64,000 bases of DNA from Hyphomicrobiales bacterium (lineage in GTDB: Bacteria > Pseudomonadota > Alphaproteobacteria > Rhizobiales > Rhizobiaceae), in contig UBZT01000021.1 in assembly GCA_900470155.1 (NCBI GenBank), forward strand, positions 1-64,000, read 5' to 3'. Below the pieces are notes generated by a model. The model saw only the letters and a program-made list of their open reading frames with translations, searched no databases and was not told where the DNA came from. This document shows positions 45,727-54,342 of the stretch, one piece after another. The translations under genes and the position numbers were made by a program. How positions within the stretch are numbered: the stretch's first letter is position 1; every line of letters begins with the position of its first letter.

Positions 45727-46923
45727 CTACTTGTTCTCGTTGATGGGTGGGGGCGGAGGTGGCGGTGTTGGTCGGCCCGACTGACGCGTCTGGTCGAGCT
45801 TGGCGTTGGCAAGCCCGAGCAGAGACCCGGCATAGGCGCCGGGTGAGGCGATCGCCTTCTCCTTGGCTGCCGATCCGGCAGCCCATCCAGCACTTCCAAT
45901 GCCGGACGCCATGCCGCGAAGTGCCGCTCCCGCCATCGAAGAGCCCCCTGCCCGCGCCGAGCTTGCCGTCTGCGCCCCTTTCGTTGCAGCACTTGCGCCG
46001 AGGAACGCCCCGCCGGCTGCAAAGGTCGCGGCCTGGCCGCCATGGCGGATCGCTTCCATGCCGCCTGCGATCGAGGCTCCCTGCACCACGCCCTGCAGGA
46101 TCGGCGGCACATACATGGCGATCACGAAGACCACGACCGAAATGCCGGCGATCGCAAGTGTGGTGATGAACTGCTCGGATGTGGCCGTCGGCGCCTCGGC
46201 CAAGCCCAGCAGAATGTCGGACCCGATTTTGGCGATCATCACCAGTGCCATCAGCTTCATGCCGACGGAGAAGGCGTAGACCAGATATTTGACGGAAAAG
46301 TCCTTGGTGAAGGACGAGCCACCGAGACCCAGCATGATCATGCCGGCAAGCAGGCCGACATACATCTCGACCATGACGGCGACGAAAATTGCGGCGACCA
46401 ACGAGAAGCATACGACGACCACGACCATGGCAAAGACTGCGGCGATCGCCAGAGCATTGTCCTCCCACAGACCAAACTTCGCCTGTTCGGACATCTTGGT
46501 CGCGACCCGGATGCCCGCGTCGAAGATGTTCGCCGGTGAGGCCGAGCCACCGCCGGTGCCGATTTGGTAGAGGCTATCGACCACGGCCTTGGCGAAGGAC
46601 GGACCCTGGTCGAGGATAAAGGCGAAGAGGCCGATGAACATGATCCGCCGGACGAGTTCGGCAAGCCAGCTGTCGAGCGAGGCGGCGTTGATCGCCAGCC
46701 ACACCGCGGCGATCCCGACCTCGATGCCAGCCAGGATCCAGAACAGCGAACGCGCCGCGTTCATCACTGTCGTCTCCCAGCCCTTGGCGGCCGTGACGAC
46801 TGAATTTTCCAGTGTGGTTAGAACCGAACCCTGTTGGGCAAGCGCCGGTGTCGTGACCAGCAGGATGAGGCCGATCAAAATGAACGAAAGCTCCAGCTTC
46901 CGGGAGGGACGGACGATCACCAT
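45727..46923 (-). CDS. trbL: Conjugal transfer protein TrbL (VirB6 family)
   Basis: 398 residues. A cleavable or anchor helix at the start is followed by several membrane segments between about 60 and 270, then an alanine/glycine-rich tail ending in a run of eight prolines (PPPPPPPP). Polytopic inner-membrane channel component. It overlaps the trbK end by 7 bases. Confidence 0.9.
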   Translation of the reverse strand: MVIVRPSRKLELSFILIGLILLVTTPALAQQGSVLTTLENSVVTAAKGWETTVMNAARSLFWILAGIEVGIAAVWLAINAASLDSWLAELVRRIMFIGLFAFILDQGPSFAKAVVDSLYQIGTGGGSASPANIFDAGIRVATKMSEQAKFGLWEDNALAIAAVFAMVVVVVCFSLVAAIFVAVMVEMYVGLLAGMIMLGLGGSSFTKDFSVKYLVYAFSVGMKLMALVMIAKIGSDILLGLAEAPTATSEQFITTLAIAGISVVVFVIAMYVPPILQGVVQGASIAGGMEAIRHGGQAATFAAGGAFLGASAATKGAQTASSARAGGSSMAGAALRGMASGIGSAGWAAGSAAKEKAIASPGAYAGSLLGLANAKLDQTRQSGRPTPPPPPPPINENK

Positions 46924-47147
46924 CGCGGCTTCATCTCCTGGCCACCGCGGATGTCGCGGTCCGGATCGCCACTGAAGAACTTTTCGCGATGCTCGCGGCG
47001 CTCGGTTTCGGAGGCAGGTCGCGTAGCGGCTGTGCCCGACCCGGACACCGGCGCCGGACGAAGTTGGACCATGTTCCAGGTGACGATGCCGGCGCCGAGT
47101 GCGGCGATTCCCGTCAAGACGAGGATGATATTCAGACGCAGGCTCAC
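46917..47147 (-). CDS. trbK: TrbK-like small membrane protein (entry exclusion)
   Basis: 76 residues: one N-terminal hydrophobic segment, then a charged tail. Position between trbJ and trbL identifies it as TrbK, linked to entry exclusion. Unlike the lipoprotein form, no lipobox cysteine is seen. Starts at GTG overlapping the trbJ stop (GTGA). The tail ends RDIRGGQEMKPRW, nearly the same as the end of TrbJ. Confidence 0.8.
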   Translation of the reverse strand: MSLRLNIILVLTGIAALGAGIVTWNMVQLRPAPVSGSGTAATRPASETERREHREKFFSGDPDRDIRGGQEMKPRW

Positions 47148-47953
47148 CAGCGGGGCTCCATGGTCTGGCCGCCGCGGATGTCGCGTTCGGTTCCGTTGAA
47201 GAACTGCTCGCGACGCGCTTGCGCCAAGTCCTTCTGTGCCTGCTCCGACTGGAACCAGGTGCCCATCATGGTCATCTGCTGGGAGACGAGACCGCGCAGC
47301 TTCTGCATCTGCGCGACCTGCTGTGCGGCAATCTGATGCCCGACCTGCAGCGCCTTCATCTGTCCGTCTGCGGATTCCGACATCGAGCGGAGCGACGACA
47401 TCGTGCTCTCCTCGCTGGAAAACTGGTCGGCGGTCAGGTTCGCTGCTTTCAGCGTGCCGGCGATCGTGTCGCGGTTCGTGTCGGACCAGTTCTGATAGGT
47501 CGTGGAAAAGCTCGCTCCTTCAGGCAGATTGCTCTTCATCTCGGCAAAACTCTGGAAACGCTGCTTCAGTACGTCGTCGATATTGCCCATCGAGAAGGCG
47601 ACGCCCTGTCCTTGCGCCACGACGTTTTGTAGGCTGTTCAGGTCGTTTTCGACCTGCCCCCAGATATGCTTCGGAAGCTGGGCCGTGTTCTGCAGGAGAT
47701 TGTTGTAGATGTTGAGCTGGTTCTGGATCTGCTCGGCAAGCTGGGAGATCTGGGTGATCTGGTTGTTCACCTGCTCAGCCGATTTGCCGACCAGCGAGAC
47801 GAGTTCGGCATTGTTGGCGAGCTGTGTCCACTCGGTCGCCTGCCCAGTGACGCCGCCGGCCTGAGCCCGGACAGGCAGTGTCGTGGAGAGGATGATGGCC
47901 GAGATAATTGTGGCGCACGCCATCTTACTTGGCCGGGAAGAATGTTTCGGCAT
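47144..47953 (-). CDS. trbJ: Conjugal transfer protein TrbJ (VirB5 family)
   Basis: 269 residues with a signal peptide (cleavage after VRA near residue 30) and a mostly helical, glutamine-rich mature protein typical of VirB5/TrbJ. Likely a minor pilus-tip or adhesion component. It overlaps trbE by 29 bases. The C-terminus RDIRGGQTMEPRW recurs at the end of TrbK. Confidence 0.88.
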   Translation of the reverse strand: MPKHSSRPSKMACATIISAIILSTTLPVRAQAGGVTGQATEWTQLANNAELVSLVGKSAEQVNNQITQISQLAEQIQNQLNIYNNLLQNTAQLPKHIWGQVENDLNSLQNVVAQGQGVAFSMGNIDDVLKQRFQSFAEMKSNLPEGASFSTTYQNWSDTNRDTIAGTLKAANLTADQFSSEESTMSSLRSMSESADGQMKALQVGHQIAAQQVAQMQKLRGLVSQQMTMMGTWFQSEQAQKDLAQARREQFFNGTERDIRGGQTMEPRW

Positions 47954-50393
47954 GGGCGATCCCCCTTTGCTGGAGCCAAGGACAAGGCCATGCGGCCCCG
48001 TGTTCGGAATGCAGGGCGCGAATGCGCTTCAGATCTTCCTTGCCGGATGCCCCGACGAAGGAGCGCGCGATGGGCCCGAGCGCCATGTCGAAGAGCCTGC
48101 GGCCCTCGGGCGAGACGACGTAGTATTCGCGCTTTGGAAGCGCCGTCGCGACGATCTCGATCTGCCGTTCGTTGAAGCCGATGCGCTCATAGAACTCGCG
48201 CGTACCCGGTTCCCGCGCAGCACCATTCGGCAGGCAAATTTTGGTCGGGCAACTCTCCTTCAGTACATCGATGATGCCGGAGCGCTCCGCATCCGAGATC
48301 GACTGGGTGGCGAGCACGACGGCGCAGTTCGCCTTGCGCAAGACCTTCAGCCACTCGCGGATCTTGTCGCGGAAGACGGGATGGCCGAGCATCAGCCAGG
48401 CCTCATCGAGGATGATCAGACTGGGTGCTCCGGTCAGGCGTTTCTCGATGCGACGGAATAGGTAGGTCAGCACCGGCACGAGATTGCGCTCTCCCATGTT
48501 CATCAGCTCCTCGATCTCGAAGCACTGGAACGCACCAAGCGCCAGACCATCCTCCTCGGCATCGAGAAGCTGGCCCATCGGGCCGTCCACGGTGTAGTGG
48601 TGCAGCGCATCCTTGATCTCACGCATCTGGACGCCCGACACGAAATCTGAGAGCGAGCGACCAGGCGATTCCGCCATCAGGCCGATCTGTCGGGAGATGG
48701 CGTTTCGATAGTCTGGCGTGATGGTCACACCCTGAAGCGCCACCAGGGTCTCCGTCCATTCCGACGCCCAGGCGCGGTCGCCATCGGTCGACAGCTCGGC
48801 AAGCGGGCAGAAGGCCAGTCCCCTCACCTCGCCTTCCGCTGAAGAAGCGAAATCGCTTCCGATTTGGTAGTGATCGCCATTGAGTCCGAGCGTCAGCGGC
48901 AGCATCGAGCCGCCCTTGTCGAAGGCGAAGACCTGGGCTTGGCTGTAGCGCCGAAACTGCGCGGCGATCAGTGCCAGCAAGGTGGATTTGCCGGAGCCGG
49001 TCGGTCCGAAGATCAGCGTGTGCCCGACATCGTCGACATGCAGGTTCAGCCGGAACGGCGTCGAGCCCGAGGCAACCTGCATCAGCGGCGGTGAGCCGGG
49101 CGGATAGAAGGGGCAAGGCGCTGTCGGGCTTCCCGACCAGACGCTATTGAGCGGGATAAGATCCGCGAGATTGCGCGTGTTGATCAGCGGTTCGCGGATA
49201 TTGGCATAGGAAACACCCGGCAGGCTGCCGAGAAAGGCATCGGTCGCATTCAGCGTTTCGATCCTTGCACCAAACCCTTCCGCCTGGATCAGCCGGCGGA
49301 TCGCCTCGCACTTCTCTTGGCAGCGAGACTGGTCCTCGTCGAAGAGGACGATGACCGGGGTGTAGTAGCCATAGGCAACGAGTTGTGATGACGCTTCGGC
49401 GATCGCGTCCTCGGTTTCCGCCACCATCTGCATGGCGTCCTGATCGACGGAGCGGGATTGGGTCTGGAAGAGCTGATCAAAGAAGGGCCTGACTTTCTGC
49501 TGCCATTTCTTTCGGGTGCGTTCCAGCTTTGCCCTCGCCTCCTCGGTATCGAGGAAGACGAAACGCGACGACCAACGATAGGTGAGCGGCATCAAGTCAA
49601 GACTGTTCAGGATTCCCGGCCAGCTTTCTGCGGGCAGGCCGTCGATCGCCACGACACCGAGAAAGCGGTTTTCGACCAAAGGCGTGAGACCGTGCTGCAG
49701 CTCGGCGGTCACCAGCCAGTCGAGATACATCGGGATCTCGGGCAGGCGCACCGGATGGTTCTCGCCGGTGATGCAGAAGCGGATGAACTGGAACAACTCG
49801 TCATAGCGGGCGACCCGGAAACCGCCGCGTTCTGCAGTCTCCCGTGTCATCATCCGGCGGATCGACACGACATTGGCGAGATATTGCTCGACCTCGCGGA
49901 TTGAGGCCAGGAAGCTATCGAGCGCCTTATCGGCATAGGTCGCGGAACGGCTGGTCGCATCGGAATAGACATAGCGCGTCAGCCCCGAGCGCCGCGGCTC
50001 AGGCGGACGCCAGGTCAGGATCAGTGCGTGTCGGCTCTCGAAATGCCCCCTCTCCTTCTGGAAATGGGCTCGCCGTTCGGCGTCGATCGCCCGCGTGACC
50101 GGATCGGGGAAGTGGCAATCGTCCTCGGCCGGATAGTCTCCGGTCTGAACCCTGATGGCCTCGACCTGGATCATCCAGCCTGAGCCGAGCCGAGACAGGA
50201 TCGCGTTGATCTGCCGTGATACCTCGTTGCGCTCGGCGTCGGTCGAGCTCTCGCTGTCGGGCCCCGCGAAATACCAGCCGGCCATCAGCGAGCCGTCCTT
50301 GAGCAGGATCACGCCATTGTCGACCAGGCCGGCATAGGGCACCAGATCGGCAAAGGACGGGCCGGAATGACGGAATGATTTGAGGGCAACCAT
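47925..50393 (-). CDS. trbE: Conjugal transfer ATPase TrbE (VirB4 family)
   Basis: 822 residues, typical VirB4 length. An N-terminal CagE/VirB4 domain is followed by an ATPase domain with Walker A GPTGSGKSTLLAL near residue 455 and Walker B LIILDEAWLML. It powers pilus assembly and transfer at the inner membrane. It starts 9 bases after the trbD stop. Confidence 0.95.
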   Translation of the reverse strand: MVALKSFRHSGPSFADLVPYAGLVDNGVILLKDGSLMAGWYFAGPDSESSTDAERNEVSRQINAILSRLGSGWMIQVEAIRVQTGDYPAEDDCHFPDPVTRAIDAERRAHFQKERGHFESRHALILTWRPPEPRRSGLTRYVYSDATSRSATYADKALDSFLASIREVEQYLANVVSIRRMMTRETAERGGFRVARYDELFQFIRFCITGENHPVRLPEIPMYLDWLVTAELQHGLTPLVENRFLGVVAIDGLPAESWPGILNSLDLMPLTYRWSSRFVFLDTEEARAKLERTRKKWQQKVRPFFDQLFQTQSRSVDQDAMQMVAETEDAIAEASSQLVAYGYYTPVIVLFDEDQSRCQEKCEAIRRLIQAEGFGARIETLNATDAFLGSLPGVSYANIREPLINTRNLADLIPLNSVWSGSPTAPCPFYPPGSPPLMQVASGSTPFRLNLHVDDVGHTLIFGPTGSGKSTLLALIAAQFRRYSQAQVFAFDKGGSMLPLTLGLNGDHYQIGSDFASSAEGEVRGLAFCPLAELSTDGDRAWASEWTETLVALQGVTITPDYRNAISRQIGLMAESPGRSLSDFVSGVQMREIKDALHHYTVDGPMGQLLDAEEDGLALGAFQCFEIEELMNMGERNLVPVLTYLFRRIEKRLTGAPSLIILDEAWLMLGHPVFRDKIREWLKVLRKANCAVVLATQSISDAERSGIIDVLKESCPTKICLPNGAAREPGTREFYERIGFNERQIEIVATALPKREYYVVSPEGRRLFDMALGPIARSFVGASGKEDLKRIRALHSEHGAAWPCPWLQQRGIAHAETFFPAK

Positions 50394-50402
50394 CGAAAAC
50401 CC

Positions 50403-50702
50403 TCAGAACTTGCGCCAGGGCGACGACGTCGCGCGATAGAACGTCTTGTAAGAGATATGGCGGACATAGACCCGCCGCATCAAAGGATCAGCTTTCGCCA
50501 TCATGCGCAGTGCCGCGACGGCAATGATCCAGATCGCGAGGCCGAAGAGCGCCGCGTACCAGGTTAGAACGACGAAGATCAGGATGACGGCGGCAAGGGC
50601 AGTCAGCAGCACGAGTTCGCGGTCGGCGCCCATCAGCAGGTTCGGACGCGATAGCGCCCGGTGTACAGGCGAGCGGGAAAGGTTGGAGCCGTGCTCAGCC
50701 AT
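50403..50702 (-). CDS. trbD: Conjugal transfer protein TrbD (VirB3 family)
   Basis: 99 residues from MAEHGSN, with a paired hydrophobic stretch at about 30-65 and the PNLLMGADRELV segment typical of VirB3/TrbD. A small inner-membrane partner of TrbE. It overlaps the trbC end by 8 bases; the longer upstream frame lies inside trbC. Confidence 0.9.
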   Translation of the reverse strand: MAEHGSNLSRSPVHRALSRPNLLMGADRELVLLTALAAVILIFVVLTWYAALFGLAIWIIAVAALRMMAKADPLMRRVYVRHISYKTFYRATSSPWRKF

Positions 50703-51099
50703 GGGCTCCCTCCCCTTCCCATGAAGGTGTGTGCGTCGGCGTGGCGATGTCGGTCGCTGACGGCGTGTTGACCGCTCCAACTGATGCACCCGTCGCGCCG
50801 AACAAGGCGACGATCTGTGTGGAGCCAAGCAGGATCCCACCGACAAGAGCGATGAAGCAAAGCCGTCGCGCGAAATCGTTCAGTTCTCCGCCGAAGATCA
50901 GCATGCCGCCGGCGATGGCGACGGCCGCCAGTGCAATAAAGCCGGCGACGGGTCCGGTGATCGATTGCTGGATCTGCTGCAGCGGTGACTCCCAAGGCAG
51001 GCCGCCGCCGCCCGAGGAGGCCAGTGCCGGTTCTGCAAGGGTTAATGCGATGGTGGCGAGGCCCAGGGTGGCGAGATTTATCCTTGTCTCATGCGGCAT
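50695..51099 (-). CDS. trbC: Conjugal pilin precursor TrbC (VirB2 family)
   Basis: 134 residues. A long signal sequence ends at ALA near residue 29, followed by SSGGGGLPWESPL and two hydrophobic helices, the VirB2 pilin arrangement. The major pilus subunit after processing; whether it is cyclised cannot be told. ATG 51099 is chosen because GAGGA lies just upstream; ATG 51111 is also in frame. Confidence 0.9.
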   Translation of the reverse strand: MPHETRINLATLGLATIALTLAEPALASSGGGGLPWESPLQQIQQSITGPVAGFIALAAVAIAGGMLIFGGELNDFARRLCFIALVGGILLGSTQIVALFGATGASVGAVNTPSATDIATPTHTPSWEGEGAHG

Positions 51100-52060
51100 G
51101 GCTATCCTCATCAATCTGGGCGTAGTGTTCGGTCCGGTAGCGGGCATTGCTGAACCCCTCGACATGGATCACGTCCCGGACCCGCCTGCCCTTGCCTGTG
51201 CGCTCGATGGAAACGACAAGATCGACGGCCTCGCCGATCACCTCCTGCATCGGCTGCAGGCTCGCTTCCGCCGTCAGCTGCTCCAGCCGGCGGAGTGCTG
51301 ACATTGCCGTATTGGAATGGATGGTGGTGACGCCTCCGGGATGACCGGTGTTCCAGGCCTTCAGCAGCGTAAGAGCCGCGCCGTCGCGGACCTCGCCGAC
51401 GATAATGCGGTCGGGTCTGAGCCGCATCGTGCTCTTCAGGAGCCGAGCCATATCGACCGTGTCGGTGGTGTGCAGCGACAGGGCATTTTCCGCCGCGCAC
51501 TGGATCTCGGCGGTATCTTCCAGGATGACCATGCGATCGTCGGGCGCCGTTGCGACAATCTCGGCGATCACGGCATTGGCAAGCGTCGTCTTGCCCGACC
51601 CGGTTCCGCCTGAAATGACGATGTTCATGCGCGAGGCGATGGCGCTTCGCAAAACCGAGGCCTGCGCTTCGGTCATCACCTTCGACGTCACGTAGGCGTC
51701 GAGCGGGATGAGCCGCGACGCGCGGCGACGGATCGTAAACGCTGGCGCCGATACTACGGGCGGTAGCAACCCCTCAAACCTGTGACCACCGATCGGCAGT
51801 TCGCCGGAGATGATAGGCCGTTCATCGTCTGCTTCCGACTGCAGCGCATGGGCGACGCTGCCGATGACGATTTCGGCCGTGGCAGCGCTCATGGCACCGG
51901 CCGGGGCGACCCCGTGCCCCAACCGTTCGATGAATAGCTTTCCGTCGGGATTGAGCATGATCTCGACGACCGTCGCGTCGTCGAGTGCGATGCAGAGCTG
52001 GTCGCCGAGGGCGTCCTGGAGTTTGCGCACGAGGCGGGGATGGGAGCGGAGTTGGGTCAC
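51089..52060 (-). CDS. trbB: Conjugal transfer ATPase TrbB (VirB11 family)
   Basis: 323 residues. Walker A GGTGSGKTTLANA is near residue 152, then ILEDTAEIQ and LRPDRIIVGEVRDG, the VirB11 hexamer signature. It drives pilus biogenesis with TrbE. The GTG start overlaps the traI stop (GTGA). Confidence 0.94.
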   Translation of the reverse strand: MTQLRSHPRLVRKLQDALGDQLCIALDDATVVEIMLNPDGKLFIERLGHGVAPAGAMSAATAEIVIGSVAHALQSEADDERPIISGELPIGGHRFEGLLPPVVSAPAFTIRRRASRLIPLDAYVTSKVMTEAQASVLRSAIASRMNIVISGGTGSGKTTLANAVIAEIVATAPDDRMVILEDTAEIQCAAENALSLHTTDTVDMARLLKSTMRLRPDRIIVGEVRDGAALTLLKAWNTGHPGGVTTIHSNTAMSALRRLEQLTAEASLQPMQEVIGEAVDLVVSIERTGKGRRVRDVIHVEGFSNARYRTEHYAQIDEDSHAA

Positions 52061-52692
52061 GCGGCGCTCCTGAAGAGGCCGGAACCGTTGCGCATGATTG
52101 CCGAGTGGTATCCTGGCGGGCAGACCTTTTCGAAGCTGGCGCGATCAGCCGGCAGACTGCCCGCGACGGCGACGGTGTTCCCGATCGCAACCGGATTGCC
52201 GAGGCGGTGCATTGGCCAGCCCGCACGCTTCAGGATACGTTCAAAACGAAGATCGGTCGCGGTGACGATCTCGCTGTAACCATTCGCCATCGACCATTCG
52301 ATGATGCCGGCGAACATGGTGAGCGTGACCTGATGGAGGCTACCTCCCCTCCCCGCTTGCAGCGACGTGTCGACGCAGAAGCGTGAGCTCTCGACCATTG
52401 CGGCATGGGGGTCGAGCGAACCGCGCTCCAGCAGTTGTGGGAATGTCTGCTCCAGCATCGTCGGGCCAGATGCAGGCAGCAGGCGCGCGCAGCCGACGAC
52501 TTTCTGGTCGGCTGAGATCGCCAGGATGTAGGTTGGGTGGAGATCATCGTACTGATCCCGCTCTCCCTGGTCCATAATCGTGACATCCCATTCCAGGCGG
52601 TCGCCAAACACGGCGGCCCGAAGACGGTGCATCTGGTTCAGGTAGTTGTGGTTGCTTGCATAATGGTCGTCCGAGACGCTCAGAATCTGCAT
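52057..52692 (-). CDS. traI: Acyl-homoserine lactone synthase TraI (LuxI family)
   Basis: 211 residues with the LuxI invariant pattern: RAAVFGDRLEWDV near residue 25, and VESSRFCVD. It makes the acyl-homoserine lactone signal that activates TraR in Ti-type systems. First gene of traI-trb, with GGAG 6 bases before the ATG. A tra-box-like site lies about 60 bases upstream. traR and traM are not in this window. Confidence 0.94.
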   Translation of the reverse strand: MQILSVSDDHYASNHNYLNQMHRLRAAVFGDRLEWDVTIMDQGERDQYDDLHPTYILAISADQKVVGCARLLPASGPTMLEQTFPQLLERGSLDPHAAMVESSRFCVDTSLQAGRGGSLHQVTLTMFAGIIEWSMANGYSEIVTATDLRFERILKRAGWPMHRLGNPVAIGNTVAVAGSLPADRASFEKVCPPGYHSAIMRNGSGLFRSAA

Positions 52693-52750
52693 TGTGATCT
52701 CCGCATGAACTGGTCAGGCGAAGGAAAATCATCTCGTGCTGCGTGTGGCT

Positions 52751-52768
52751 ATGTGCAGATTTGCATCC
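52751..52768. promoter_or_regulatory. tra-box-like site on traI side
   Basis: ATGTGCAGATTTGCATCC resembles the 18-base TraR operator of Ti plasmids, with core TGCAGATTTGCA. Its left half is a good match and its right half is degraded. Likely activator site for traI-trb. Confidence 0.65.
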
Positions 52769-52839
52769 GGTGATTCTACCGAATCGGCGCTATACGTCTC
52801 AAACGCCGGTTGGGAACCGGGTTCTGGGATGTTGATAAG

Positions 52840-52857
52840 AGGTGCAGATCTGCATTT
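52840..52857. promoter_or_regulatory. tra-box-like site on repA side
   Basis: AGGTGCAGATCTGCATTT contains the perfect palindrome TGCAGATCTGCA at the centre of the tra box. It lies 89 bases from the first box. On Ti plasmids such boxes let the quorum signal raise repABC expression. Confidence 0.72.
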
Positions 52858-53067
52858 CGCTGTCAGTGGTGCTGGCGGATAAAGCTGGGCTAACATGCGG
52901 AAGTCTTTGGATGAATCGATATTCTGTCAGCCACTCCTGCAGTTCCGTTAACTACTTGTTAACTTTAAATCTCTTGCGACGATGCAGGAATCGCAGGATA
53001 GTTTCGCAAATGATGGCGTTCGAGCCATTTTTTCGAAACTGACGACCTCCGGGAAATAGTTCGCAAA

Positions 53068-54258
53068 ATGAGCAATATGCTGCCCAACAGATTTGATATT
53101 GAGATTGCCGAGCAAGGGGCGAAGATCTCAAGCGCGTTGCATATGTTGCGCAGCCAGCAGTACCCGCCTGATGCTCGCAAGGGGCTGCGCAAGTTTCAGC
53201 TTGCTGAAGTTGCGGACTTCATGGGTGTCACCCAGACGCACCTGAGGCAACTCCATTCTGACGGGAAAGGACCGGAAATCGAGTCCATCGGTGGACGCCG
53301 ATATTATACGGCTGACCAGATGCTCGAGCTTCGGGATTATCTCGAGGCCAACAAGAAGTCAGACAAGAGATACTATGTGCCGAGGCGTAAAGAAGGAGAG
53401 CCGATGCAGGTTGTATCGGTCGTCAACTTCAAGGGCGGAAGCGGCAAGACGACCACTGCCGCGCACCTTGCGCAATATCTCGCCCTCACCGGCCATCGTG
53501 TGCTGGCGATCGACCTTGACCCGCAGGCTTCACTGACTTCGCTTTTCGGGATCCAGCCGGAGCTTGATGATACTGCCTCTCTTTATGAGGCTCTTCGATT
53601 TGACGACGAGCGGAAGTCAATCGCTGACGTCATCCAGCCGACCAACATTCCTGGACTGGATGTCGTGCCCGCCAACCTGGTTCTGCAGGAATACGAATAT
53701 GACGTGCCACTGGCGATTTCCTCCAAGAAGGGGGAGGATGGCCGGCTTTTCTATATGCGGATCGCCAGCGCTCTGAAGCAGGTGGATGACAAGTACGATG
53801 TAGTCGTCATCGATTGCCCTCCTCAACTGGGCTATTTGACGATTACCGCCCTCATGGCTTCTACCGGGATACTTATCACCATTCATCCTCAGATGCTGGA
53901 CATCATGTCGATGAGCCAGTTTCTCATGATGCTCGGGGGGATCATGGGGCCGGTAGCGGAGGCCGGTGCCGAGATGCGTGTTCAGTGGTTCCGGTATCTT
54001 ATCACCCGCTTTGAGCCCACGGATATTCCGCAGGCCCAGATGGTCGGGTTCATGCAGTCGATGTTCGCACAGCAAATGCTGAGAAACCACGTTCTGAAGT
54101 CCACTGCGATTTCGGATGCTTCGATAAAGAAGCAGACATTGTATGAGGTTGAGCGCGGTGAGTTTGTTCGGGCAACCTACGACAGGGCAATGGAGAGCTT
54201 GAATGCCGCTAACGCGGAAATCGTTGAGCTCATCCACGGTGTCTGGGGGAGAAAATGA
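53068..54258 (+). CDS. repA: Plasmid partition ATPase RepA
   Basis: 396 residues, ParA family with the RepA-type N-terminal helix-turn-helix extension. The deviant Walker A KGGSGKTTTAAHLAQ is near residue 120, and DLDPQASLTSLFG follows. It segregates the plasmid together with RepB and also represses the repABC promoter. First gene of the operon. Confidence 0.96.
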   Translation: MSNMLPNRFDIEIAEQGAKISSALHMLRSQQYPPDARKGLRKFQLAEVADFMGVTQTHLRQLHSDGKGPEIESIGGRRYYTADQMLELRDYLEANKKSDKRYYVPRRKEGEPMQVVSVVNFKGGSGKTTTAAHLAQYLALTGHRVLAIDLDPQASLTSLFGIQPELDDTASLYEALRFDDERKSIADVIQPTNIPGLDVVPANLVLQEYEYDVPLAISSKKGEDGRLFYMRIASALKQVDDKYDVVVIDCPPQLGYLTITALMASTGILITIHPQMLDIMSMSQFLMMLGGIMGPVAEAGAEMRVQWFRYLITRFEPTDIPQAQMVGFMQSMFAQQMLRNHVLKSTAISDASIKKQTLYEVERGEFVRATYDRAMESLNAANAEIVELIHGVWGRK

Positions 54259-54262
54259 GGCA

Positions 54263-54282
54263 CTTGTCAGCCGTTTTTTTCC
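54263..54282. repeat. 20-base sequence repeated after repA and after repC (copy 1)
   Basis: CTTGTCAGCCGTTTTTTTCC begins 4 bases after the repA stop and is identical to the copy starting 12 bases after the repC stop. Weaker similarity (GTTTTG, GAGTTACC) continues for about 40 bases in both. Candidate partition site or terminator-like element. Confidence 0.65.
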
Positions 54283-54342
54283 GCGTTTTGCAAATAGATG
54301 TCAACGAGTTACCGGTTTTGACAACAGGTTGGGAGAGCACCT

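Larger units (their letters stand above)
52693..53067. other. Divergent traI-repA control region
   Basis: 375 bases between the two divergent operons, holding two tra-box-like palindromes and presumably the promoters of both traI-trb and repABC. No gene is seen in it. Confidence 0.7.

Noticed and set aside
45033..46112. Extended 359-codon version of TrbF
   Set aside because: The extra N-terminal part overlaps trbL out of frame and is arginine-rich. The VirB8 homology begins at the ATG at 45710.
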